From positions 372,001 through 436,000 of the forward strand of contig JBGAKH010000001.1 in assembly GCA_044224515.1 (NCBI GenBank): a DNA stretch of 64,000 nt. The letters are read 5' to 3'. Below are positions 25,333 to 34,999 of the stretch, one piece after another. Origin of the DNA: JBBATK01 sp044224515 (GTDB taxonomy: Bacteria; Bacteroidota; Ignavibacteria; Kapaibacteriales; NICIL-2). Each line of letters starts with the position of its first letter. Position 1 is the stretch's first letter. The translations under genes and the position numbers were made by a program. Below the pieces are notes generated by a model. That model was not told the DNA's origin. It saw only the letters and a list, made by a program, of their open reading frames with translations, and searched no databases.

Positions 25333-27480
25333 TTATTCATTAACAACGGTGATTACAACACTTTTATCCGCAACGCCAAAGCGCAAGTAATAGACTCCTG
25401 ATCCAAGTTCCTGCATATTGTAGGTGAACTGTACAATGTGGGAGAATGAACGGATCTCCGATGACAAGTCTGCTACAACCTCACCCATCGCGTTGTATAA
25501 GATCAACGATGGAGCGATGCTCATTGGCAATTCGGAGGAACAGGTAATGAAAGCTCTGCCATGGACCGGATTTGGCGTGACGTCCAGTTTCAAATCCCCC
25601 GGTTGAGGGTTAAAGAGCCGTGGTCCGTCGTGATCCTTCCACACGTCCTTCACCCGAAAGGTTCCAAACACCGGTTTGAAATCCAGCTGAATCGTATCAC
25701 CGGTTGCCGTAAACCAATGCAGGTTATCAATCTCTATGCGCGACTCTTCCGCGTCGCCGAGTCCACAAATCATGGGCATCGAGGCAAGCGTGACGGACTC
25801 TGTCAATGTGCTAAGAGTATCGTGAAAGGCAATGACTTGACGTCCATTGCGAATTGGTCCACGAGCGGATGCATCAGCCGGCGTCAGTACGGTGGAGTTG
25901 ACGCACAGATCAAAGGAGAATGAAGCCGGCTGAAGTCCAAGAATCTTTGGTGGTAAGATGAGTGAATCCAAGTGCACACGTACGGTCACTGTGTCACCGA
26001 TGTCTGCCGAGCAGTCCGGGATACTGAAAACCGGACGTAAAAACGCACGCTGCGGAAAGTCAAGGTCGGAGCTCATGACGTAGCGTCGGTCTGAGGAGAA
26101 ACCGTAGACATACACGCCGCAGGCACTATCACAGGTCAACGAGTGTATTCCGTCAGCAATGCGACGAATCATGTACGAGTAACGGGTGTTTGCGACCGGA
26201 TAGACAGTATTGAGCGCAGGTTCGCCGTCATACAACACAGTGCTCATAGCCTCTGTTGGCGCTATCACGATAATGTACTGTGACGCAAATGTCTTTGCAG
26301 TTCCCACTCGTGTCTGCAGAGCACATACAGTATGTTCATTCGACCACTGTTGCATCGATGTCACCGGAAACATGGTCGCGTTTCCGAGTTGTACATTTTC
26401 GGCGCTGTTGTTCACGGCGAACTGATAGACTGACACAGCTGCTGAACTGTGAAGAAGATGAGCATCACGTATCGTAAGGTCAAGGAAGTCGCCTGCCTTC
26501 AAAGGATCTTTGTTAACGCCGTCGATCGACAACACGGTGTTATCGGTCACGGCAAAAACTCGCGCGTATTCCGCTCCGCTGGTTAAAGCAGCTTCAGTTG
26601 TTGTTGTCGGTACCAGAACAAAGTCCGTACCCCAGCGGTCAACGCTTGTGAGCTGTACACAATAGCCGCCTTCACGCGCATTCTCATTTCTAAATCCGCC
26701 TAGAGATGGCAATTGCGCTGCTTGATGTCCGCAGAGCACAACTATCGGAGCTGTTGATCGAATCTGCGTGCCACTTAAATCACTCATCGAGACGCTTGTG
26801 TCAAGCGCAGCCTGAACGAAGTATGCTTGATTGGCATTCAGAAGAACGGTTCGCTGTCCACTCGTGCCGTCAGCAGTCTTTGCACGTAGATCTATCGTTA
26901 CTTGTGTTGCGTCTGCTGTCGCGATCACGACAAACTGAGCGGGACGTGATCGCTGAGCGTCGACAGACATCGAGGCATCTGCCGCGACACCGGATGCCGA
27001 GGTGCTGATTACGTAGCTGCTTCCACTGATTGCTGTAGGGTAGAGACTAAACGCGCTCGAACCTGCACTGCCGTTCATGAGAACCGCGACAGACATTACG
27101 GAGTCACTATGAATTCGAACGACTTGCTGGCTGAGTACTTTCTCAGTTTGTACATTTAATGGACGTAGGCTGTCTCGGTACACACCTTGAAGCTCGAGAT
27201 CTGTCCGAGGAATCGCGATATACGTGGCTCTGCGAGGGTCGCTGACGCTGAAGAAGCGTTGAACCGGTACACCATTCGCCGAGGTATAGTCAATACTTCC
27301 ACTGGCGACGTGCGCTGAGCTCAATACGATAAAGATGGAGTCGCTCGTAGCGTGCATGCCCGGGAGGCAGCTAAAGGCGAAGTCGGTGCCGCTTGAACCG
27401 GGAACTTCGGCACGTGCGGTGGCGAACCCAACGGTGAAAAACGCCATGAATGCAATGAGAAGAGCAGCTACTCTACGCAT
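25333..27480 (-). CDS. Type IX secreted surface protein with IgGFc-binding-like region
   Basis: A 715-residue secreted protein. The signal peptide (VAALLIAFMAFFTVGFATARA) is followed by a long Ser/Thr-rich beta region. Its repeated pattern of TAPIVVLCGHQAAQLP and GGYCVQLTSVDRWGTDFVLVPT resembles the IgGFc-binding N-terminal domain found in FCB-group surface proteins. The last 85 residues form a type A C-terminal sorting domain: DVTPNPVHGRAFITCS, LILYNAMGEVV, LGSGVYYLRFGVADKSVVITVVNE. This signal directs export through the type IX system. The ATG at 27480 follows an AAGGA site; an upstream in-frame start would disrupt the signal peptide. It is first in an operon with the OmpA-like gene. Confidence 0.84.
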   Translation of the reverse strand: MRRVAALLIAFMAFFTVGFATARAEVPGSSGTDFAFSCLPGMHATSDSIFIVLSSAHVASGSIDYTSANGVPVQRFFSVSDPRRATYIAIPRTDLELQGVYRDSLRPLNVQTEKVLSQQVVRIHSDSVMSVAVLMNGSAGSSAFSLYPTAISGSSYVISTSASGVAADASMSVDAQRSRPAQFVVIATADATQVTIDLRAKTADGTSGQRTVLLNANQAYFVQAALDTSVSMSDLSGTQIRSTAPIVVLCGHQAAQLPSLGGFRNENAREGGYCVQLTSVDRWGTDFVLVPTTTTEAALTSGAEYARVFAVTDNTVLSIDGVNKDPLKAGDFLDLTIRDAHLLHSSAAVSVYQFAVNNSAENVQLGNATMFPVTSMQQWSNEHTVCALQTRVGTAKTFASQYIIVIAPTEAMSTVLYDGEPALNTVYPVANTRYSYMIRRIADGIHSLTCDSACGVYVYGFSSDRRYVMSSDLDFPQRAFLRPVFSIPDCSADIGDTVTVRVHLDSLILPPKILGLQPASFSFDLCVNSTVLTPADASARGPIRNGRQVIAFHDTLSTLTESVTLASMPMICGLGDAEESRIEIDNLHWFTATGDTIQLDFKPVFGTFRVKDVWKDHDGPRLFNPQPGDLKLDVTPNPVHGRAFITCSSELPMSIAPSLILYNAMGEVVADLSSEIRSFSHIVQFTYNMQELGSGVYYLRFGVADKSVVITVVNE

Positions 27481-27546
27481 GTGTTCGTATCCTTGAAATT
27501 GGTGGTGATGGAAGCGATAAATCGATTCCACTGATTTCAAGACACG

Positions 27547-28668
27547 TTATCGGAGCTCGGAGGCTGTTTCTATAATGCCTTTGCAAACATTCAGCATGGC
27601 TTCTGCCTCAGCATCCCAGGAGAACGTCGATGCCCAACGCAGTGCGCCTTCTGATAAGTCGTTGCGATATTTAGTATTAGTGCAGATTTGGACTAAACAG
27701 TCCTTGAGAGCTTGTATATCACCATATTGATACAAGAGTCCACTCTCGCCATCCTTAACGGAGTCGCGCAAACCGGGAACATTGGCAGCAATAACCGGGC
27801 TTCCACAGGCATTCGCCTCGATATTGGTGATACCCCACCCTTCTTTTTTGGAGGTGTTTACCATGCACCATGTACGGCTCAAGAGTTCGACCTTTTGTAT
27901 CTCACTCACTCTGCCATGAAACAGGACCTTATCGTCTATCCCGGCGTCTTTTACTCGCTTTTCAAGTGTTGGACGATAATCGCCATCACCGATGAACCAC
28001 AACCGTGCAGCAGGTATGTCTTTGAGAAGAAGCAGAAAGGCTTCCAAAAGATGATCCGGACTCTTATACTTCTTAATGCGCGAGAAATAAGAAATAGTAG
28101 GGACCGGCTCCTTCAAGCCAATCTTCATGGGAAATGCAGTTCGGTCGATTGCATTGCGTACCAAATACAGCTTATTCGCAGCTAGTCCTCTTTGGATACA
28201 CTCCTGACGAGTGCTCTCGGAAACGACCGCAAATGGGGTGTTACGATACACGATGTTGGCTACTTGCTCAGACAGCCAGACGTATGTGGCTCGGATAGGA
28301 TCGGCTTCGCGGTAGATACTTGTGCCAAAGAAGTGATGCGCAATCGCCAACAGCGGCTCTTTGACGTAGAGAGGCGTATAAAAAGGAATCTTGTTCAGAT
28401 CGTCGATCACGAGATCGAAGTGCATTTCGGCTGCAAGCCGGCGATAGGCGGAAGGCACGCTGAAGTTGAACGTATTCCGCGAAGCAATTCGGTGAATATC
28501 AATACCGTCGATGTTTTCTCGCTCGGCTGCTCCATCAAAAGCACAACTCAACTGCACGACTTGATGTCCGCGAGCAACTATGCGCTTGAAAATCTCGTGA
28601 CAATGAACCTCGGCTCCTCCACCGAAAGGATTGCGAATGTCCTGCCAATTAATAACGAGAATCTTCAT
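27547..28668 (-). CDS. Glycosyltransferase, GT4 family
   Basis: A 373-residue GT-B fold glycosyltransferase. The N-terminal acceptor domain holds NPFGGGAEVHCHEIFKRIVARGH, and the C-terminal nucleotide-sugar domain holds TSKKEGWGITNIEANACGSPVIA, with the conserved E-x7-E pattern. Such enzymes add sugars to lipopolysaccharide, exopolysaccharide or glycolipids. The substrate cannot be told. It lies between the type IX secreted protein (66 bp downstream) and secG, and a terminator just upstream suggests its own promoter. Confidence 0.9.
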   Translation of the reverse strand: MKILVINWQDIRNPFGGGAEVHCHEIFKRIVARGHQVVQLSCAFDGAAERENIDGIDIHRIASRNTFNFSVPSAYRRLAAEMHFDLVIDDLNKIPFYTPLYVKEPLLAIAHHFFGTSIYREADPIRATYVWLSEQVANIVYRNTPFAVVSESTRQECIQRGLAANKLYLVRNAIDRTAFPMKIGLKEPVPTISYFSRIKKYKSPDHLLEAFLLLLKDIPAARLWFIGDGDYRPTLEKRVKDAGIDDKVLFHGRVSEIQKVELLSRTWCMVNTSKKEGWGITNIEANACGSPVIAANVPGLRDSVKDGESGLLYQYGDIQALKDCLVQICTNTKYRNDLSEGALRWASTFSWDAEAEAMLNVCKGIIETASELR

Positions 28669-28673
28669 AAAAC

Positions 28674-28705
28674 AAAAATGGACTCAATTCGAAGAACTGA
28701 GTCCA
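28674..28705 (-). terminator. Intrinsic terminator downstream of secG
   Basis: An 8-bp stem TGGACTCA/TGAGTCCA (arms 28679-28686 and 28698-28705) is followed on the minus strand by five T residues. It lies 27 bp after the secG stop. Confidence 0.78.
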
Positions 28706-28731
28706 CAAAAATTGTTAGCTGCGTTTAAACC

Positions 28732-29136
28732 TTACTTGCCTGCCGGCGCGGGTTGCGTTGTCGGCTGGGCTGCAGGTTGAGCACCTTGTTGACCGGCGGC
28801 AGGTTGTGCTGCCGGTGCAGCTGCCGGAGCTGCGGCAGGTGCAGATGATGAGCCACCGGTTTGCATTCCTTCAAAGGGTGATGCGCTACCTTCTTCATGT
28901 GTGGGCTTGAAGATCGTGTTTGCCGACACGGAAAAGATGAAGATTGCAATGGCCAAACCAATGGTTGTCTTCACAATGAAATCCGCTGCACGGCGCATTC
29001 CGATCATGGTGCCGAATTGTCCGCCAACACCTCCACCGAAACCGGCAGCCATGTCGCCTTTACCGGGCTGGATAAGGACGGCGCCAATCAGAAGAATTCC
29101 GGAAAGCAGACTGAGAATAATCAAAAAGGTAAACAT
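28732..29136 (-). CDS. secG: Protein translocase subunit SecG with Ala/Pro-rich tail
   Basis: SecG assists the SecYE protein-conducting channel. The 134-residue protein has two transmembrane helices (about 2-20 and 55-73) joined by the conserved loop LIQPGKGDMAAGFGGGVGGQFGT. The C-terminal 50 residues are a low-complexity Ala/Pro/Gln-rich tail (SSSAPAAAPAAAPAAQP and onward), longer than in typical SecG proteins of 75-110 residues. The gene is followed by a terminator and divergent from uvrC. Confidence 0.9.
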   Translation of the reverse strand: MFTFLIILSLLSGILLIGAVLIQPGKGDMAAGFGGGVGGQFGTMIGMRRAADFIVKTTIGLAIAIFIFSVSANTIFKPTHEEGSASPFEGMQTGGSSSAPAAAPAAAPAAQPAAGQQGAQPAAQPTTQPAPAGK

Positions 29137-29276
29137 CGTTGCTGTTCGTCGTGATTACATAAAAATGTGAGCAGCAAAGATAGATAGGATTTGGGATTAG
29201 ACAAAATGTCCGGTCTTAGCCCTGCTCATTTTTTTTGGGTGAGAACGAGGCTTTACAGCTTTCACTAACTTGCACC

Positions 29277-31322
29277 ATGACCAACGACGCCGAACATCCG
29301 GACTCAGATCCTCAAAACGTTGATTTTTCGCAGAAATCAGATGCTTCCGATTCCGACCTGCCGTCATCGCCATCCGAAGACGAGCCGGTGGATACAGTGT
29401 CTCGTAGCCTCCGAGAAAAGATCGCAGGCTTGCCCACCAAGCCCGGTGTGTACTTGCACAAGAACGACGAGGCAAAAATTATCTACGTTGGGAAGGCGAA
29501 GAGTTTGCGAAACCGAGTCCGGCAGTACTTCGACCTCAGCCGACATGTTGACGCTAAAACGAAGGCTCTGGTCTCAAAGATTGCTGACGTCGAAGTCATC
29601 GTTACCGACTCGGAAGCTGAAGCACTGCTCCTTGAAAACAACCTGATCAAGCAGCACAAACCTCGCTATAATATTTTATTAAAAGACGACAAGTCGTATC
29701 CGTATATCCGGGTCACCAACGAAGAATATCCTCGCGTGTTTTCGACACGCAAACTCATTCGAGACGGCAGTAAGTACTTCGGACCGTATACGGATCTTCG
29801 CTACATGTATTCTTTGCTGCGGACCTTGCGATCTCTTTTTCCGCTGCGTAGCTGTGACCTTCCTCTGACTGAGGACACAATTGCCATGCAGAAGTACAAG
29901 GTTTGCCTGGACTATCACATCAAGAAATGCGAAGGTCCATGTCAAGCATTCGTGGATCGCCTCCATTATGCAACACACATCCGACAGTGTATGCAGATAC
30001 TCAACGGACGCAGTCGAGAAGTCGAGAAACAGCTTGAAGATCAAATGGTTGTTCTCGCCGAGGAACTCCAGTTTGAAGAGGCGGCACGAATACGAAACCG
30101 ACTACTGGTGTTGAAGGAATATGCCGAGCGACAAAAAGTAATGTCAACCGACCTTGCCGATCGAGACGTATTTGCACTAAGTCGCGATGATCATCAGGCA
30201 TGCACGGTGATTTTTACGATCCGCGATGGCAAACTTCTTGGTAAGAGACACTTTATCGTATCGAACGTTTTACATCAAAGCGACGCCGACATTGTAGAAG
30301 GTACGTTATCGAAGTACTACCTTGAAAGCGATTCCATTCCACCTGAGGTTTTTCTGCCGTGCGAGATTCCCAATGATGATTTCTTCATTGACTGGCTGAG
30401 TAAAAAACGTGCAGCGGCTGTGGATATCGTTGTTCCTAAGATTGGTGAAAAGAAAAAGATCATCAACATGGCAAGTGCCAATGCTGAGTTTTTACTGCGT
30501 GACCTTCAGCTGCAGGCCATGAAGCGCGTAGAGGCAGTTCCGCGAGCAATTGCATCACTGCAGCGAGATCTGCATTTGCAACGACCTCCACGGCGCATAG
30601 AATGCTTCGACAACTCACACTTACAAGGAACGGATTACGTGTCATCCATGGTTGTGTTCGTCGATGGCCGACCACGAAAGAGTGACTATCGCAAGTTCAA
30701 GGTAAAGTCCTTCGTCGGAAACGACGACTTTGCTGCTATGCGCGAGGTGGTTGAACGTCGGTACAAGCGTTTGATTGCGGAACAAGGACATCTTCCGGAC
30801 TTGATCATCATAGACGGCGGAAAAGGACAGCTATCTTCTGCAGTCGAGATACTTCGTTCACTAGATCTGTATCAAAAAATTCCGGTTATCGGTCTGGCAA
30901 AACGTCTCGAAGAAGTATTCTTGCCTGACCAAAGCGACTCGATCATGCTTCCTCGAAGCTCCGGCGCGCTGCGCCTCATTCAGCACCTTCGCGATGAAGC
31001 TCACAGATTTGCCATTACATTTCATAGAGAACTTCGTTCCAAGAGAACTATTCAAACAGAGCTAACGGAGATCGAGGGTATCGGAGAGAAAAAAGCCACC
31101 CTGCTCTTAACCGAACTGGGATCGGTCGATGCCGTTCGTCAAGCAAGCCTTAGTCAGCTCTCGTCGTTCATTGGCGCGTCGGCTGCTGCTAAGGTTCATG
31201 CATACTTTCACACCTCCGATGGCTCAATTTCCGCGAACGATGAGAGCTACGATGAATACCCTCAGATCGACGATACGGATTCAACAGCCTCTGAAGCAAC
31301 AGAGTCCGAAGCGAATAGTTAG
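29277..31322 (+). CDS. uvrC: Excinuclease ABC subunit C
   Basis: UvrC makes both incisions in nucleotide excision repair. The 681-residue protein has an acidic N-terminal extension of about 40 residues. Then come a GIY-YIG nuclease domain (LPTKPGVYLHKND, IIYVGKAKSLRNRVRQYF), a UVR motif near residue 255 that binds UvrB, an RNase H-like 5' nuclease domain (ECFDNSHLQGTDYVSSMVVFVDG, DLIIIDGGKGQL), and a C-terminal helix-hairpin-helix (EIEGIGEKKATLLLTELG). It ends in an acidic tail. The ATG at 29277 is chosen over an in-frame TTG at 29235. The gene is divergent from secG. Confidence 0.95.
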   Translation: MTNDAEHPDSDPQNVDFSQKSDASDSDLPSSPSEDEPVDTVSRSLREKIAGLPTKPGVYLHKNDEAKIIYVGKAKSLRNRVRQYFDLSRHVDAKTKALVSKIADVEVIVTDSEAEALLLENNLIKQHKPRYNILLKDDKSYPYIRVTNEEYPRVFSTRKLIRDGSKYFGPYTDLRYMYSLLRTLRSLFPLRSCDLPLTEDTIAMQKYKVCLDYHIKKCEGPCQAFVDRLHYATHIRQCMQILNGRSREVEKQLEDQMVVLAEELQFEEAARIRNRLLVLKEYAERQKVMSTDLADRDVFALSRDDHQACTVIFTIRDGKLLGKRHFIVSNVLHQSDADIVEGTLSKYYLESDSIPPEVFLPCEIPNDDFFIDWLSKKRAAAVDIVVPKIGEKKKIINMASANAEFLLRDLQLQAMKRVEAVPRAIASLQRDLHLQRPPRRIECFDNSHLQGTDYVSSMVVFVDGRPRKSDYRKFKVKSFVGNDDFAAMREVVERRYKRLIAEQGHLPDLIIIDGGKGQLSSAVEILRSLDLYQKIPVIGLAKRLEEVFLPDQSDSIMLPRSSGALRLIQHLRDEAHRFAITFHRELRSKRTIQTELTEIEGIGEKKATLLLTELGSVDAVRQASLSQLSSFIGASAAAKVHAYFHTSDGSISANDESYDEYPQIDDTDSTASEATESEANS

Positions 31323-31483
31323 GTTGAGTCAGTGGCCCTATGGTGCAATACGGCACCTCCTCCCAAACCATGATGTACTTCCCGTATACCTGTTTTTTCC
31401 CTGACGGCTTTGACGTCGTGGTAACTTATTGCTAGCATCCTGCTCCTAGGTACAGATACCATTCAGTACTTAGGGATTATATC

Positions 31484-33661
31484 ATGCAGGTCTTCACACC
31501 ACTACTTCAACTCACACGATCCTTCACGACAGTGCGAGATGCTCTACGCTCGCGCGATGCACGAGAATTTCAAATAGCGGCATTGAGCTTTCTGCTCTTC
31601 GTTGGAATTGTGCACTGCGAGTGGGAACTCTCTCCCCTGTCCATCACGATTACGATTGGCTCAGCACTCTTCTTTCAACTTTTCTTTGTTGCCTTAACCA
31701 ATCACGGCGATCCATGGTCCAAGAGGCTGCTCAGTCTAAAAAGCGCACTCATCAGCTCACTAAGTCTGTGCCTGCTCCTACGTACCGAAAACAGATGGAT
31801 TCTGGTTGGCGCGGCGTTCATTGCCATAGCATCAAAGTTTCTCTTGAAAACTAAAAGCAAGCATCTGTTTAACCCAACGAATCTGGCAATCTTGGTGTGC
31901 GTGCGCATTATTGGACAAAGCTGGATTTCACCTGCGCAATGGGGTACCGAGCTTACCATTTTATTTATCGTTGGTGCAGCGGGCAGTTTTGTCTTATGCA
32001 GAGCCGACCGACTTGATGTTACAGTTGTGTACCTGAGCAGTTTGTTTGCATTTGAGTGCCTATGGAATTGTGTGTACCTGGGCTGGCCGCTGGACTTCGT
32101 TCTGCACCGCTTTTCTATTGGGTCGCTCTATCTCTTTTCGTTCTTTATGATCACTGATCCGCGGACGATTCCGGATGCACGTGGACCACGTATGGTGTGG
32201 ACAGTCTGTGTCGCGTTTCTCAGTTCATTGTTCGCAGACATGTACTACATGAACTCAGCACCGTTGTATGCTCTCGTTATCATGACGCCTTTTAGTTCTC
32301 TTATCGATCGGTTCTTCCCTGCTGAACAATTTCGTTGGAACCAACCATCGGGTTTCCATACGGCGTTTTGGAGAAAATCGGTATCCGTTGTATCTATACT
32401 ATTGCTCTTTGTCACAGACTCCACAACAACGCTCAAAGCGTTCTGCGGCTTCTATGCTGCAAGGGCAGATGTGAAGCTGTACAACGCTTCATCTCAGGTT
32501 ATCATTGCTCGAAATGGTACGAAGACGACGGTGACTATGGAATCAGACGTTCAAGGCGATGTCAAAGACTTTGCTATGATCATCCCTGTTCCGGAGGTCC
32601 TGAAAAAAGAAGCAGTCAGAGTCTTGGACGCAACCTTGTTCTCAACATTGGATGCCTACTCAACACCGCGCTTGTCGGAATATTGGGATGACGGTCCCTG
32701 CAGCACACCGAGGTCTACAATTGAGGTGGCTCTCGAGTCTACTATATCAGTCGATATGGCTCGCGATCAACAACCCGTAATCAAAGAAAAGGTCAGAGTC
32801 ATGGACTCCTACAGCGTCGGCGAGTATGACATCGTGATACTTTCGGCCGATGAATCTAAAGCGCTGGAACAGTGGCTGCATGAGCATGAATACAATATAC
32901 CTGCAGGCGCAGCGGATGTTATCGAACCCTACATCAAATCTGATCTCAATTTCTTTGTTGCCAAAGTCAATCTACGTGAACATGCGGCAGCTTCACGGCA
33001 GAAGCTCCGTCCAATTCAAATCCAATACAACACTTCACGATTCATGTTACCTATTCGCTTGGGTATGGCGAACGCGGACCATAGTCAGGATCTTACGATT
33101 TATGCTCTCTCATCCAAAGGCAGGGTGGAGTGCACGAATTACAGGACTGTCTCTATGCCTACAAACAAGAATCTCCCGGAGTTTGTCCAATCTGAGTTTG
33201 CAGCGTTTTACTCAAGGTGTTTTGATCGTGAAGTTCAACGTCGCCATGGTTCCTGCGTATTTACCGAGTACGCATGGGATTTGAGCCCTAACAATTACTC
33301 TCATTGTGATCCCTGTACCGGTGTGACACCCGAAACAGCGGCACTGATGGAGGCCGGTGTAGACTGGCTATCTTCAAACCCTCGCGTATTCTTCACGCGA
33401 CTACATCTGCGTTATGATCGTGCGACGTTTCCGCAAGACTTGAGCCTTGCCGAGACCTACAACACGCAGAACTATCAAGTACTCTTCACCATTCATCATC
33501 CGAGTACCGAACTCAATTGTGACAAAGTAAACGCATACCTGGATGAAGTTCACGATCGACGCGAAGAAGAAATCGACAACTACCTTGGGCTCGGCGGATT
33601 CAAAGCCGAAAGCGCTCAATACTGGTCATACATTGAATACCTTGAGAAATACCGTCGCTGA
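31484..33661 (+). CDS. Fusion of RnfD/NqrB-like membrane domain and DUF2330
   Basis: A 725-residue two-part protein. Residues about 25-325 form eight to ten transmembrane helices resembling RnfD/NqrB/YgaP-type electron-transport membrane subunits, including HLFNPTNLAILV and MITDPRTIPDARGPRM. The latter matches the conserved DPxT..P segments of that family. Residues about 325-725 form an extracytoplasmic domain like DUF2330, beginning CGFYAARADVKLYNASSQVIIARNGTKTTVTM and continuing DFAMIIPVPEVLKK. A Cys-rich patch (SHCDPCTG) lies near residue 610. Function is unknown; a membrane redox or surface role is only inference. It stands alone on the plus strand after uvrC. Confidence 0.72.
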   Translation: MQVFTPLLQLTRSFTTVRDALRSRDAREFQIAALSFLLFVGIVHCEWELSPLSITITIGSALFFQLFFVALTNHGDPWSKRLLSLKSALISSLSLCLLLRTENRWILVGAAFIAIASKFLLKTKSKHLFNPTNLAILVCVRIIGQSWISPAQWGTELTILFIVGAAGSFVLCRADRLDVTVVYLSSLFAFECLWNCVYLGWPLDFVLHRFSIGSLYLFSFFMITDPRTIPDARGPRMVWTVCVAFLSSLFADMYYMNSAPLYALVIMTPFSSLIDRFFPAEQFRWNQPSGFHTAFWRKSVSVVSILLLFVTDSTTTLKAFCGFYAARADVKLYNASSQVIIARNGTKTTVTMESDVQGDVKDFAMIIPVPEVLKKEAVRVLDATLFSTLDAYSTPRLSEYWDDGPCSTPRSTIEVALESTISVDMARDQQPVIKEKVRVMDSYSVGEYDIVILSADESKALEQWLHEHEYNIPAGAADVIEPYIKSDLNFFVAKVNLREHAAASRQKLRPIQIQYNTSRFMLPIRLGMANADHSQDLTIYALSSKGRVECTNYRTVSMPTNKNLPEFVQSEFAAFYSRCFDREVQRRHGSCVFTEYAWDLSPNNYSHCDPCTGVTPETAALMEAGVDWLSSNPRVFFTRLHLRYDRATFPQDLSLAETYNTQNYQVLFTIHHPSTELNCDKVNAYLDEVHDRREEEIDNYLGLGGFKAESAQYWSYIEYLEKYRR

Positions 33662-33663
33662 AG

Positions 33664-33683
33664 CCCATGCAAAACAGCATGGG
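33664..33683. repeat. Small intergenic hairpin
   Basis: A 7-bp stem CCCATGC/GCATGGG with loop AAAACA directly after the DUF2330 fusion gene stop. No T-tract follows; its role as terminator is doubtful. Confidence 0.35.
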
Positions 33684-33756
33684 GGGCGCGCAGCGCAACC
33701 ATAAGAAACAATCCGATGTTTCATCAACGTGAAGCCAACATCGCATACATATTCTG

Positions 33757-34863
33757 TCACAAGCCGCGAATATTCTTTCGTCGGTTTTTGAGATAGTCTA
33801 CAAACAAACTCTGACCAAGGTTATCCAATCCCGAATAGAACGCTCGTCCTTTGTTGGCTCGTGTCAACTCTTCGACGAAATTCACGAGGTAATTGTCTCG
33901 AGCGACCATGAATGTGCTAATGCTGATCCCTTCACGACGCGCGGCTACAGCCTCATCAAGTGTCTTGTTAATAATGCGCGCATCCAAGCCGTATGGATTT
34001 TTGTAGAGTCGTCCGGCGTCGTCGAACATGGCGGAGGGCTTTCCATCGGTTACCATGAAAATCTGCTTGTTGGCACCTCTCGTTCGCTTTAGCATCTGTC
34101 GAGCAAGACGGAGTCCGTCACGCGTATTGGTGTGAAAGGGACCAACTTCTATGAAGGGAATATCGCGAACCGATACGCGGCGCGCTTCATCTCCAAAGAC
34201 CAACACTTCCAACACATCTTTGGGATACTTCGTGCTGATGAGCTCAGCCAATGCGAGCGCAACTCGTTTGGCAGGTGTGATTCGATCTTCTCCATAGAGA
34301 ATCATACTATGTGAGATGTCGATCATGAGTACTGTGGCACAGCTGGACTGGTGTTCGGTTTCGTGCACTCGTATGTCGTCTTCCTGCAAGCTAAATCGCT
34401 CCAGCTCGTGGTCACGCAGCAAGGCATTGTGCATGGTTTGAGTGATGTCGATGTTCGAAGCTTGGTCACCAAAAATGTAGTCCCGCGTTTCCGGCAAGGG
34501 CTCCATACCCGAGCCGTTGAACGGGGTTTCATGTCCACCAAAGTCCGACTTCTTAAGATGACGAAAGATTTCATTGAGAGCATCGCTTCTGATTTTTCTC
34601 AGCGACTTTTCTGTGGCTTTGAGTTTGCCATTCTCATCTTCACCAAGCATACCTTGAGCTTTGAGCAGATTTAAATAGTCGTCCATTGTCATGTCCGAAG
34701 CAATACCGTATCGCTCTTGCAACTGACGCAGAATCTCCATTGCCTCTTCAGCATCGGCATTAACTTGTAACAAGACGTAGCTGAACAGATCCAACAACCG
34801 TTGAAGTTTCTGTTCTTCGGTCTCGGAGTCCGGACGCCATCGAGAGTATCGAAATGATATCAT
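33757..34863 (-). CDS. Von Willebrand factor A domain protein
   Basis: A 368-residue soluble protein. The N-terminal half is helical and charged. The C-terminal half (about 175-350) is a VWA domain with the metal-ion-dependent adhesion site DISHS (DxSxS) near residue 184, a downstream Thr (TNTRDGLRLA) and TDGKPSAM. Such cytoplasmic VWA proteins usually pair with a MoxR- or ChlI-type AAA ATPase to remodel or activate partners, but no such gene is adjacent. Its partner is unknown. Confidence 0.85.
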   Translation of the reverse strand: MISFRYSRWRPDSETEEQKLQRLLDLFSYVLLQVNADAEEAMEILRQLQERYGIASDMTMDDYLNLLKAQGMLGEDENGKLKATEKSLRKIRSDALNEIFRHLKKSDFGGHETPFNGSGMEPLPETRDYIFGDQASNIDITQTMHNALLRDHELERFSLQEDDIRVHETEHQSSCATVLMIDISHSMILYGEDRITPAKRVALALAELISTKYPKDVLEVLVFGDEARRVSVRDIPFIEVGPFHTNTRDGLRLARQMLKRTRGANKQIFMVTDGKPSAMFDDAGRLYKNPYGLDARIINKTLDEAVAARREGISISTFMVARDNYLVNFVEELTRANKGRAFYSGLDNLGQSLFVDYLKNRRKNIRGL

Positions 34864-34999
34864 GGTAAATACAAGTGTAATCTGAAAGTGCCGAGGTTGA
34901 CAGACTCAAGCCTCTGAACCTCAATCAAATACGGTTGCTATCGGAACGGCTCTCTGTATTGAAAAACGCTTCTATGCTCAACGACAACTTGTCGCGACT

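Noticed and set aside
31323..31483. A weak hairpin GGTGC/GCACC after uvrC considered as terminator
   Set aside because: The stem is only 5 bp and the T-rich stretch lies too far downstream.
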